Positions 1 through 7,328 of a stretch of 36,152 nucleotides of DNA are shown here, in pieces. The notes under the pieces are model-generated. The model searched no databases and was not told the origin of the DNA. It saw nothing but the letters and a program-made list of their open reading frames with translations. Source of the DNA: Kiritimatiellia bacterium (GTDB lineage Bacteria; Verrucomicrobiota; Kiritimatiellia; RFP12; UBA1067); contig JAFPUH010000026.1 in NCBI GenBank assembly GCA_017395505.1, positions 1 through 36,152 of the forward strand. Direction: 5' to 3'. Made by a program: the position numbers and the translations under genes. The first letter of the stretch is position 1. The number at the start of each line of letters is the position of its first letter.

Positions 1-215
1 AAAGTGGCAGGGCAAAATAGTCTGGGGTCCTGGGACTTTGACGCCTTGCCCGCCTGGACCTTTACGAAGCACCGTCTCGCACGTTTCACCGCCCCGCATC
101 ATGTAAACGCATAGCAGAAATCCAAGCGCCATACTACACGCAAACTACTATAGTGTGTGGGTAGTGCTTTTTATGGTTCTTGGATTTTGAGGGTATGAAG
201 TAATTATATATATGT

Positions 216-237
216 AGTATATATATAGTATATATAT
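216..237. repeat. two tandem copies of AT-rich 11-mer AGTATATATAT
   Basis: AGTATATATAT occurs at 216-226 and again at 227-237, inside a longer TA-alternating tract starting near 205. The period (11) equals that of the ATCCAAGCGCC tandem just downstream. Easily melted DNA; role unknown. Confidence 0.75.
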
Positions 238-263
238 CATATTATCTCCCTTGTTTTGGACAA

Positions 264-296
264 ATCCAAGCGCCATCCAAGCGCCATCCAAGCGCC
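264..296 (+). repeat. three tandem copies of ATCCAAGCGCC
   Basis: The 11-mer ATCCAAGCGCC is repeated head-to-tail at 264-274, 275-285 and 286-296. A fourth identical copy stands alone at 120-130. One repeat per helical turn would put bound proteins on one face of the DNA, as in iterons, but no cognate binding protein is recognisable nearby. Confidence 0.9.
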
Positions 297-305
297 ACAA
301 AAATC

Positions 306-377
306 CAACGTCACCAACGTCACAAGGTTATGGCTTGTTATATGTGTACCCCCCTGTGATGTTGTGACGTTGTTTTT
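306..377. repeat. CAACGTCAC tandem pair with distant inverted copy
   Basis: CAACGTCAC is at 306-314 and 315-323. Its reverse complement lies within TTGTGACGTTG at 362-372, pairing over 11 bases with CAACGTCACAA at 315-325, and is followed by a T run (373-377). The T-tract suggests a long-loop intrinsic terminator on the plus strand, though the loop of about 36 bases makes that weak. Confidence 0.65.
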
Positions 378-454
378 GTATGCAAAATATAATTAGTAAT
401 ATATATCTTATATATACTATATTTCTATACTTACCGCGTCCGTTTTGCCCAAAA

Positions 455-496
455 CAACGTCACAAACAACGTCACAAGCCATGTGACGTTGTTTTT
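455..496. repeat. CAACGTCAC direct repeats and 13-bp perfect hairpin
   Basis: CAACGTCAC is at 455-463 and 467-475. AAACAACGTCACA (464-476) pairs perfectly with TGTGACGTTGTTT (482-494) around the 5-base loop AGCCA, and the T run continues to 496. The hairpin is strong enough to be an intrinsic terminator for a transcript from upstream or a binding site for a dimeric protein. The same unit with the same T-tract occurs at 306-377, so the arrangement is duplicated. Confidence 0.75.
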
Positions 497-597
497 GCTC
501 TTGGCCTGACGTCTTGCCGAATATCGCTGCCTGGGCCGCCAGACCTGAGCGATAAAGACGGCGTCTTGGTAGGCCGACTCTTAAGGGGCAGAGAGTG

Positions 598-725
598 AGG
601 TTGTGCAACCTAAGGGATTGCTCGGCTGCGATCCTGCGGGTTGCGTCGGCGCATCGGAACTCGTCAAGGTTGCGCAGCAAACATGGCTGAGGTTGCGCAG
701 GGTAAGGCGTCTAGGTTGCGCAACC
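598..725. repeat. AGGTTGCGCA repeat cluster with palindromes
   Basis: AGGTTGCGCA occurs at 667-676, 690-699 and 713-722. The last extends to the perfect 12-base palindrome GGTTGCGCAACC (714-725). A related inverted repeat, AGGTTG-TG-CAACCT, lies at 598-611. The copies are spaced 23 bases apart, about two helical turns, which suggests a regulator-binding array. Function unknown. Confidence 0.75.
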
Positions 726-761
726 CAATCCTTCACCCCGCCAGAGCCTACTAACAACCAG

Positions 762-806
762 CCACTAGCCACTAGCGACTAATTTCACTAACCACTAGCG
801 ACTAAT
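762..806 (+). repeat. CCACTAGCGACTAAT direct repeats
   Basis: CCACTAGCGACTAAT occurs at 769-783 and 792-806 (23 bases apart), with a partial copy CCACTAG at 762-768. The repeats end 10 bases before the Fic extended -10 element, so they overlap its -35 region and could be operators, or be simple-sequence expansion. Confidence 0.8.
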
Positions 807-816
807 GACTATTTTT

Positions 817-825
817 TGGTATAAT
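817..825 (+). promoter_or_regulatory. extended -10 promoter for the Fic gene
   Basis: TGGTATAAT with the downstream bases ATGC matches the extended -10 pattern seen at eight other sites in this window. No good -35 hexamer is present, as is usual for extended -10 promoters. Expected leader to the start codon at 872 is about 40 bases. Confidence 0.7.
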
Positions 826-871
826 ATGCATACCTCGTAAAGCGGTATGAAACCGCTGAAATGGGGCTGTT

Positions 872-1978
872 ATGCCATACGACGATCCGACGCTCAAGGA
901 GTTCGAAAACTACTATCATGCCCGAAGCGCGAGCCAGAGGGAACGCGCCGAAAACTGGGCTGTCGCCATCGGTTTGCAGCAAGTTGATGGGCTTGTCCCG
1001 TCCGAACACTTGATCTCCGTTGCGAAGCGCCATATCGAGGGTGAAATCTCAGGCGCTGAAGCGACAAGTCTCATCGACAGCTACTATGAAACAAAGGACG
1101 GACGCGACATTCCAGAGGATGTCAAAGAGGCCGACCGCGTTTCTGCGAGGATTAACGAAGTCATTGAAGAAGAGGGCTTCAACTTCTCGCCTTCATATCT
1201 TGTCGGGTTGCACGGCCTTATCTTCGAGGATGTGTTCCCCCACGCCGGATCGATCCGTGAAGTAAACCTTCGCAAGCGCGAGTGGGTCTTGCGCGGCGAT
1301 AGCGTGACATACGGCCACGCGCCGGTCATCGAAAAGACCTTGGATTATGATTTCGACCGCGAGCGCGAGTATTCGTATTTGGGCAAAAGCAAGCGCGAGA
1401 TTGTCTCGCATTTTGCAAGGTTTATAGCCGGGATATGGCAGATACATCCATTCCGCGAGGGCAACACCCGCACGATTGCGGTCTTTGCGATAAAGTATCT
1501 GAAGTCGATGCGCATCAAGGCGACGAACGATCTGTTTGCGGAAAATTCGTGGTTCTTCCGCAACGCCCTTGTCAGGGCAAACTATGAAAATCTTCTTGGC
1601 GGAATATCGCGCGACTTCGAGCCTCTTGAACGTTTCTTCGGCAGCCTGATGCTTGGCGAGAAGAACGAGCTTAAGAACCGGTATCTGCTTGTTGGGCTTA
1701 AGCAATCCGAGAAGGGACAGTTTGCCGCAGGCAAAGAAGATTGCCAGAATAAAGTTGTCAGAAAAGGGTTGTCAGAAAAAGGTTGTCAGAAAACAGCTGA
1801 CAAACTCATCGAGCTAATAAAGTCGCATCCGTCGCTCACTCAGGTAGGCATGTCCAATGCGCTCGGCATTTCGCGGCAAGCCGTCCAGAAGCATCTTTCG
1901 AACCTTAAGAAATCTGGCCGTCTTCGCCGCGTTGGCCCCGACAAAGGCGGACATTGGGAAGCATTGGAAACGCTATGA
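872..1978 (+). CDS. Fic family protein with C-terminal winged-helix domain
   Basis: Fic proteins transfer a nucleotide moiety, usually AMP, to hydroxyl side chains of target proteins; many act as toxins or regulators. The 368-residue protein has the catalytic loop HPFREGNTR (H192 to R200, Glu in the usual Asp/Glu position) and an upstream flap-like segment around 123-134 (FPHAGSIR). An N-terminal helix containing IEGEIS (55-60) resembles the antitoxin or inhibitory segment of self-regulated Fic proteins. Residues about 306-368 form a winged helix (SRQAVQKHLSNLKKSGRL) ending in GGHWE, typical of chromosomal Fic-HTH proteins. The linker (about 293-311) is encoded by three copies of a 14-base repeat. 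The target is unknown; the HTH suggests DNA binding or autoregulation. Start 872 fits the upstream promoter although no Shine-Dalgarno is visible. Confidence 0.9.
   Translation: MPYDDPTLKEFENYYHARSASQRERAENWAVAIGLQQVDGLVPSEHLISVAKRHIEGEISGAEATSLIDSYYETKDGRDIPEDVKEADRVSARINEVIEEEGFNFSPSYLVGLHGLIFEDVFPHAGSIREVNLRKREWVLRGDSVTYGHAPVIEKTLDYDFDREREYSYLGKSKREIVSHFARFIAGIWQIHPFREGNTRTIAVFAIKYLKSMRIKATNDLFAENSWFFRNALVRANYENLLGGISRDFEPLERFFGSLMLGEKNELKNRYLLVGLKQSEKGQFAAGKEDCQNKVVRKGLSEKGCQKTADKLIELIKSHPSLTQVGMSNALGISRQAVQKHLSNLKKSGRLRRVGPDKGGHWEALETL
1754..1803 (+). repeat. three 14-bp tandem repeats inside the Fic gene
   Basis: GTTGTCAGAAAA recurs at 1754-1765, 1768-1779 and 1782-1793, a 14-base period. 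As 14 is not a multiple of three, the copies are read in three different frames; three units (42 bases) keep the gene in frame. The last copy also forms an inverted repeat, TTGTCAG (1783-1789) with CTGACAA (1797-1803). Confidence 0.9.
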
Positions 1979-2139
1979 ACATCCGCTGCAAAATATTCGA
2001 GGTTGCCGTATGGATCTGACCCCTTGGATGCAAATAGGTATGAAACGATCGGCAAGAAGATGTGTACTATAAGAGCATTCGGGGCGGTCGAATAAGTTGA
2101 AAACCATATATAAATTTAGTCGTTTGGACCGAAGGAAAG

Positions 2140-5100
2140 ATGATAATGGGTGATATGCCTACGATTGTGTTCGTTGACCTTGAGGTTGGCTGTCAAGATC
2201 GGCGTATTCATGATATAGGTGCCATTCGAGCAGATGACGCAGTCTTCCATTCTTCTAATTTATCGTCCATAAGGCAGTTCATAGGAGAAGCTAAGGTGCT
2301 TTGTGGGCACAATATTGTGCACCATGACATGCGGTATCTTTCTCCGCTTTTGGGAGAGCAAAGCTATACTCTTGTAGATACGCTTTATTGGTCGCCATTA
2401 TTGTTTCCTGATCGTCCATATCATGCTCTTTTAAAGGACGATAAACTTCAGCAAGACGAGTTGAACAATCCTGTTAGCGACGCCAAAAAAGCCAAACGGC
2501 TTTATGATGACGAAGTTGCGGCATTTGGGGCTCTGGATGACGATATAAAGTGGATATACTCATATCTATTGGATGGGGTTCAAGAATTTGACGGATTTAT
2601 CAAACTCAATGCATGCAAGAAGCTTTCGTGCTCTATTGAAGAAATGATTGCGCGAAAGTTTGGCGATAAAATATGTAGTCACGCCAACATAGCAGCAATT
2701 GTTCGTAAATATCCTGTAGAGCTTGCTTACGCGCTTGCACTTATTGGGACGATAAGCAAGGAATCCATAACACCCCCGTGGGTTGCGAGGAATTATCCTA
2801 AGGTTGAGAGTATCGTAAACTACCTTTGCAACACTCCATGTGAAGAGGGGTGCCCACATTGTCAAGGGATGCTTGACGTGCGTCGTGGGCTTAAGCGGTT
2901 CTTTGGCTTCGATGCTTTCAGAACTTATGGCGGTGAACCGCTACAGGAAAATGCTGCTCGTGCTGCGGTTCAGGGCAAATCGCTTATTGCGGTTTTTCCA
3001 ACTGGTGGCGGTAAGTCGATAACGTTCCAATTGCCGGCTCTGATGGCTGGTGAGACTGCGCATGGATTGACGGTTGTAATTTCTCCTCTTCAGTCCCTCA
3101 TGAAAGATCAGGTGGACAACCTTGATGCAAAAGGGCTGACAAATGCGGTTACAGTTAATGGGCTGCTTAATCCCATAGAGCGAGCAGAAGCATTTAGGCG
3201 TATCGCTGATGGTTCCGCCAATCTTCTCTATATCTCGCCAGAACAGTTGCGATCCAAGACGGTAGAGAGCATACTTCTTCGTCGTAATGTTGTTCGATTT
3301 GTAATTGATGAGGCACATTGTTTCTCGGCGTGGGGACATGATTTCCGTGTCGATTACCTTTACATAGGAGACTTTCTGCGAAAGTTTCAAGAAATAAAGT
3401 CGCTAACCAGACCTATACCGGTTTCTTGTTTCACGGCTACGGCAAAGCAGAAGGTAATTAGCGACATTTGTGATTATTTTAGAGGCAAGACGGGAATTGA
3501 GCTTGAGGTATTTGCATCCAATGCTGCGCGCGAAAATCTTCATTACGCAGTGCTTCATAAGGAAACAGATGCAGAAAAGTATTCAGCGCTTCGCATGTTG
3601 ATTGAGCAGAAGGACTGTCCGACAATAGTATATGTTTCGCGTACAAAGAGGACGAGAGAGCTAGCACAAAAACTTACGGATGATGGTTTCCGCGCTTTGC
3701 CGTTTAATGGTAAGATGGATGCGGATGAGAAGATTGCGAATCAGGAATCTTTTATTAAGAACGAAGTAAGGGTGATAGTCGCTACCTCGGCTTTCGGAAT
3801 GGGAGTGGACAAGAAGGATGTTAGACTGGTTGTCCACTATGACATTTCAGATTCATTGGAAAATTATGTGCAGGAGGCAGGACGCGCGGGAAGAGATCCG
3901 GCGCTGCAGGCTGAATGTTATGTTTTGTATTGCGATGATGATCTAGACAAGCACTTTCTCATGCTAAACCAGACAAAGCTTAGCTTAAGCGATATTCAGA
4001 TGGTTTGGCGTGCTATAAAGCGAATGTCACCGACTGGTCGGCAGTTCTGTACATCTGCACTGGAACTTGCTCGCATGGCTGGTTGGAGTGATTCTGTCAT
4101 AGATATTGAAACTCGTGTTAGAACGGCTGTAGCGGCGCTTGAAGAGGCTGGCTATGTGAAGCGTGGCCAGAATATGCCTAGGGTGTATGCAACCGGAATT
4201 CTCGCGTCCAGCATGGCAGAGGCATCTTCACGCATAGATCAGTCCAAGCGAATGGACAGCAATCAGCGTGAAATGGCTAAGCGTGTAATGAAGTCGCTGA
4301 TTTCCGCCAGAAGCATATCAAAGGCAGGGAATGGAGATGCAGAATCTCGAATAGACTATCTAGCCGATATTTTAGGACTGGAGAGAAAGGATGTTGTTGG
4401 CATCATCGATCTAATGAGGCAAGATGGGCTTCTTGCTGATACGCAGGATATGTCTGCAACAATATTTCGAGATGACACGGCTAGAAAATCAACAAATGTA
4501 ATTGCTCGGTTTGCCAATGCAGAGAGGCTCATATTGTCTCGAATTGGTAAAGACGATTCCGATCTGAGTCTCAAGGAGCTTAATGATGAGTTGTCTGGTG
4601 GAGCTGGTTATGCGAACGGTGTGAAGAACATGCGTACGGTAATTCGCTTCTTGGCAGCAAAAGGGTGGGTCAAGAAAGAAGAGCGGCAAAATAGTGATTA
4701 TGTTCGTATTGTGCCAACTCTGCCTCTTGAAAAGTTGCAGGCGCGCTTTGAGCGAAGAATGACAATTGCCAAGTTTGTGGTTGACACTCTTTTCCGGAAA
4801 GCGCTACGGCAGCAATATGAAGAAGGAGTTTCTCATAACGCATCTAATGGCGAATTCACTGTTGAATTCTCCCTGGTTGGGATGCTGAAGGATTTCAATG
4901 ATGCGCCAAAGCTTGACTTTGGAGATCAGCCTGCCAGTCTGGATGAAATGTCAGATGCGTTGCTTTACTTGTCGCGAATTGGCGCAATGAATCTTGAAGG
5001 CGGGTTCCTTGTAATTTACAATGGGATGTGTCTCAAGCGAGTCGTAGTAGATAATAAGCGGCTTTTCCGTAAGGATGACTATCGTACGTTAGATGCATAT

Positions 5101-6969
5101 TACCAACTGAAGATACAGCAAATACACATAGTTGGTGAGTTTGCCAATATGATGGTAAGGGACTATGAATCGGCACTGAAGTTCGTCAATGACTACTTCC
5201 AGATGGAATATACTGCGTTCATAGCAAAGTATTTTGGCGGGGAAAAGGCAAAGAGCATACACAGGAGCATTACCAATGCCAAAAAGGAGCAATTGTTTGG
5301 AAAGCTTTCTGATGCTCAGAGGCGAATCATTGCCGATGACAGCTCTGGAGTAATTGCAATTGCGGCAGGCCCGGGTAGCGGTAAGACGTTTGTTCTCGTG
5401 CATAAGCTGGCGTCGTTATTGTTGCTGGAAGATGTAAAGGCTGAAAGTTTGCTGATGTTGACGTTCTCAAGGGCCGCGGCAGTGGAATTCAAGAAGCGAC
5501 TCTTGACCCTTGTTGGCCCGACTGCACATTTTGTGGACATAAAAACTTTCCATTCGTACTGTTTTGATCTTGTTGGAAAGGTTGGCAGTTTGGAATATTC
5601 CGATATCGTTGTCAAGACAGCGGCAACAATGATTGAAAATGGAGAGGTTGAACAGAGTCGTATTGCGAAAAGCGTGCTAGTTATTGATGAGGCGCAAGAT
5701 ATGGATTTTGACTCCGCGCGTCTTGTGCATGCGCTTCGTGTTGCAAATGAAAGCATGCGTGTAATAGCCGTTGGGGACGATGATCAGAATATATTTGGAT
5801 TTAGAGGCTCTGATTCTCGGTTCTTGCGGCAGCTTTCTGAAGAACCAGGGGCCAAGTTTTACGAGATGGTTGAGAACTTTAGAAGTTCGGCAATGATTGT
5901 TTCCTTGGCAAATGCATTTGCAAAAACCATTTCTGGGCGTATGAAGAGTTCGCAATTGCGGCCTTCTATTGGAGCAGGCGAAGGAGATGTGCGATTGATA
6001 GCACACTCGTCACCAAGCTTTGAGACGTCTGTCGTAAAGGATTGGGAGTGCGAACATTTCCCTGGAACGGCTTGCATCATGGCGTGGACAAATGATGAAG
6101 CGCTTCGTGTGTTTAGCTGTCTTGTTAAGAAAGGCGTCAAGGCGCGGCTAGTTCAGTCTAACGAGGGCTTTAACTTGGCCGATTTGGCTGAGCTTCGATA
6201 TTTCAGACGCCATGTTATGAAACAGGAGAATGCCAGCGTCATATCTTCCAAGGTTTGGGATGAAGCGCGAAACAAACTTTGTGAGGTGTATGCAAATAGT
6301 GCGTGCCTTGCCGATTGCATATCACTCATAGATACATTTGCAGAAATAACAAAGAATAAGTATAAGAGTGACTTTGATGAATTTCTGACCGAATCTAAAA
6401 TGGAAGATTTCGGGCGTTATGAGAAGGGGGTTGTCGCCGTTTCGACGATCCATAAGACGAAAGGGCGTGAGTATGATTCTGTTTACATCATGCTTGATAA
6501 TATAGGGCAGCTTAATGATGAAAAACGGAGGGCTATTTACGTTGGGCTAACCAGGGCAAAGAAAGTGTTGAGGGTGCATTATTCTGACAAAAGTTTGTTT
6601 AGTGGAATAGATGTAGAAGGTGTTATTAAGACGTATGATAGCAGCACCCCGAAACAGCTTGAGAATATAATACTGCAGCTTTCGCATAAAGACGTAGTGC
6701 TTGATTTCTTCTTGGATAAGAAGGAGACTGTTTGCAGCCTCAGGTCTGGCGATAGACTTGATGTGGAAGGAAATTATCTTGTGGCTACGGTAAATGGGCG
6801 CCGTATGCGTGTAGCTAAGTTCTCGCAGTCATTTCTCCAGAAGCTATCAGATCTAGTGAATAGAGGATATCAAACGCAGTTTGCAAAGATACGATATGTA
6901 GTGGCATGGAAGAAGGATGAGAACACCGAAGAGGCTGCGATAATTCTTCCAGACTTATATTTGATTTAG
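2140..6969 (+). CDS. DnaQ-like exonuclease / RecQ helicase / UvrD helicase fusion
   Basis: A 1609-residue multidomain DNA-processing enzyme. (1) Residues 1-130 form a DEDD-type 3'-5' exonuclease: D13 and E15 in VDLE, H57-N58...D63, and D114 in NNPVSDAKKA, with Asn (109) where DEDDh enzymes have His. (2) A cysteine cluster C230, C234, C238, C241 probably binds zinc. (3) Residues about 255-610 are a RecQ-type SF2 helicase: Walker A TGGGKS (K292), DEAH at 390-393, motif VI QEAGRAGRD (579-587). (4) Residues about 1055-1480 are a UvrD-type SF1 helicase: GPGSGKT (K1082), DEAQD (1183-1187), GDDDQNIFGFRGSD, TIHKTKG (1436-1442), VGLTRAK (1468-1474). The likely role is DNA unwinding and end processing in repair or defence. 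Base use is clearly AT-richer than the core genes. ATG at 2146 is an alternative start, better spaced from GAAGGA (2131-2136). Confidence 0.92.
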   Translation: MIMGDMPTIVFVDLEVGCQDRRIHDIGAIRADDAVFHSSNLSSIRQFIGEAKVLCGHNIVHHDMRYLSPLLGEQSYTLVDTLYWSPLLFPDRPYHALLKDDKLQQDELNNPVSDAKKAKRLYDDEVAAFGALDDDIKWIYSYLLDGVQEFDGFIKLNACKKLSCSIEEMIARKFGDKICSHANIAAIVRKYPVELAYALALIGTISKESITPPWVARNYPKVESIVNYLCNTPCEEGCPHCQGMLDVRRGLKRFFGFDAFRTYGGEPLQENAARAAVQGKSLIAVFPTGGGKSITFQLPALMAGETAHGLTVVISPLQSLMKDQVDNLDAKGLTNAVTVNGLLNPIERAEAFRRIADGSANLLYISPEQLRSKTVESILLRRNVVRFVIDEAHCFSAWGHDFRVDYLYIGDFLRKFQEIKSLTRPIPVSCFTATAKQKVISDICDYFRGKTGIELEVFASNAARENLHYAVLHKETDAEKYSALRMLIEQKDCPTIVYVSRTKRTRELAQKLTDDGFRALPFNGKMDADEKIANQESFIKNEVRVIVATSAFGMGVDKKDVRLVVHYDISDSLENYVQEAGRAGRDPALQAECYVLYCDDDLDKHFLMLNQTKLSLSDIQMVWRAIKRMSPTGRQFCTSALELARMAGWSDSVIDIETRVRTAVAALEEAGYVKRGQNMPRVYATGILASSMAEASSRIDQSKRMDSNQREMAKRVMKSLISARSISKAGNGDAESRIDYLADILGLERKDVVGIIDLMRQDGLLADTQDMSATIFRDDTARKSTNVIARFANAERLILSRIGKDDSDLSLKELNDELSGGAGYANGVKNMRTVIRFLAAKGWVKKEERQNSDYVRIVPTLPLEKLQARFERRMTIAKFVVDTLFRKALRQQYEEGVSHNASNGEFTVEFSLVGMLKDFNDAPKLDFGDQPASLDEMSDALLYLSRIGAMNLEGGFLVIYNGMCLKRVVVDNKRLFRKDDYRTLDAYYQLKIQQIHIVGEFANMMVRDYESALKFVNDYFQMEYTAFIAKYFGGEKAKSIHRSITNAKKEQLFGKLSDAQRRIIADDSSGVIAIAAGPGSGKTFVLVHKLASLLLLEDVKAESLLMLTFSRAAAVEFKKRLLTLVGPTAHFVDIKTFHSYCFDLVGKVGSLEYSDIVVKTAATMIENGEVEQSRIAKSVLVIDEAQDMDFDSARLVHALRVANESMRVIAVGDDDQNIFGFRGSDSRFLRQLSEEPGAKFYEMVENFRSSAMIVSLANAFAKTISGRMKSSQLRPSIGAGEGDVRLIAHSSPSFETSVVKDWECEHFPGTACIMAWTNDEALRVFSCLVKKGVKARLVQSNEGFNLADLAELRYFRRHVMKQENASVISSKVWDEARNKLCEVYANSACLADCISLIDTFAEITKNKYKSDFDEFLTESKMEDFGRYEKGVVAVSTIHKTKGREYDSVYIMLDNIGQLNDEKRRAIYVGLTRAKKVLRVHYSDKSLFSGIDVEGVIKTYDSSTPKQLENIILQLSHKDVVLDFFLDKKETVCSLRSGDRLDVEGNYLVATVNGRRMRVAKFSQSFLQKLSDLVNRGYQTQFAKIRYVVAWKKDENTEEAAIILPDLYLI

Positions 6970-6970
6970 T

Positions 6971-6994
6971 TGGGAAAACAGGTCTGTTTTCCCA
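6971..6994 (+). other. strong hairpin directly after the helicase stop codon
   Basis: TGGGAAAACA (6971-6980) pairs perfectly with TGTTTTCCCA (6985-6994) around a GGTC loop. It begins two bases after the helicase stop and lies just before the next gene's ribosome binding site, without a following T-tract. It may be a 3'-end stabiliser, processing site or partial attenuator in a two-gene operon rather than a full terminator. Confidence 0.65.
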
Positions 6995-7012
6995 GTCAGA
7001 AAGGAGATAGAT

Positions 7013-7315
7013 ATGGCGTTGACAAAGTGTCCTGATTGCGGAAGAGATGTGTCGACAATCGCAAAGGCTTGCCCTAATTGCGGTCGTCCAATGAACATCA
7101 ACAAGGATGGCTCGGTTGTCACTATCCAGAAGACGAGCAAGAAGATAAAGGCTCAAGGATGCATTGGCGGGTTTTTGACGATAGTAGGCTTTATGCTCTT
7201 TTCGCTTGGGCCGGAGGTCTCCCCGGAAGTAATGGTTGTTGGCTTTCTGCTGCTGATTGTCGGCGTTATCATGTTGATTTGGTCGCGTATAGCGAAGTGG
7301 TGGAACCATGACTAG
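7013..7315 (+). CDS. zinc-ribbon protein with two transmembrane helices
   Basis: A 100-residue protein. The N-terminus carries a CPDCG...CPNCG zinc ribbon (Cys at 6, 9, 20, 23), followed by a short polar linker and two hydrophobic stretches (about 48-66 and 73-91), so it should be a membrane protein with a cytoplasmic zinc ribbon. AAGGAG at 7001-7006 sits six bases before the ATG, a good ribosome binding site. It follows the helicase fusion by 43 bases on the same strand and shares its lower GC, so it may belong to the same acquired unit. Small zinc-ribbon membrane proteins of this kind are widespread and mostly of unknown function. Confidence 0.8.
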   Translation: MALTKCPDCGRDVSTIAKACPNCGRPMNINKDGSVVTIQKTSKKIKAQGCIGGFLTIVGFMLFSLGPEVSPEVMVVGFLLLIVGVIMLIWSRIAKWWNHD

Positions 7316-7328
7316 CTGATAGGTTGAA

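Larger units (their letters stand above)
1..871. other. repeat-rich non-coding region
   Basis: I see no credible gene in this stretch. The short open frames here have no recognisable domains, lack ribosome binding sites and are built over repeats. It is a mosaic of short repeats: an AT-rich palindromic zone near 200-240 and 385-430, tandem 11-mers, direct and inverted copies of CAACGTCAC, a cluster of AGGTTGCGCA, and CCACTAGCGACTAAT direct repeats. It ends with an extended -10 promoter for the Fic gene. Iteron-like repeats beside AT-rich DNA can mark a replication origin, a partition site or an element boundary, but no DnaA-box cluster, rep or par gene is visible, so no function is assigned. 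Confidence 0.7.

Noticed and set aside
264..475. CRISPR array
   Set aside because: Repeats of 9-11 bases are tandem without unique spacers of regular length, and no cas genes are present.
380..772. Small ORFs on both strands in the first 800 bases (72, 87 and 63 codons)
   Set aside because: They overlap each other and the repeat clusters, lack ribosome binding sites and have no recognisable protein features.
1979..2139. Transposase remnant or att site between the Fic and helicase genes
   Set aside because: No inverted repeats, target duplications or recombinase fragments are visible; only ordinary spacer with a ribosome binding site.
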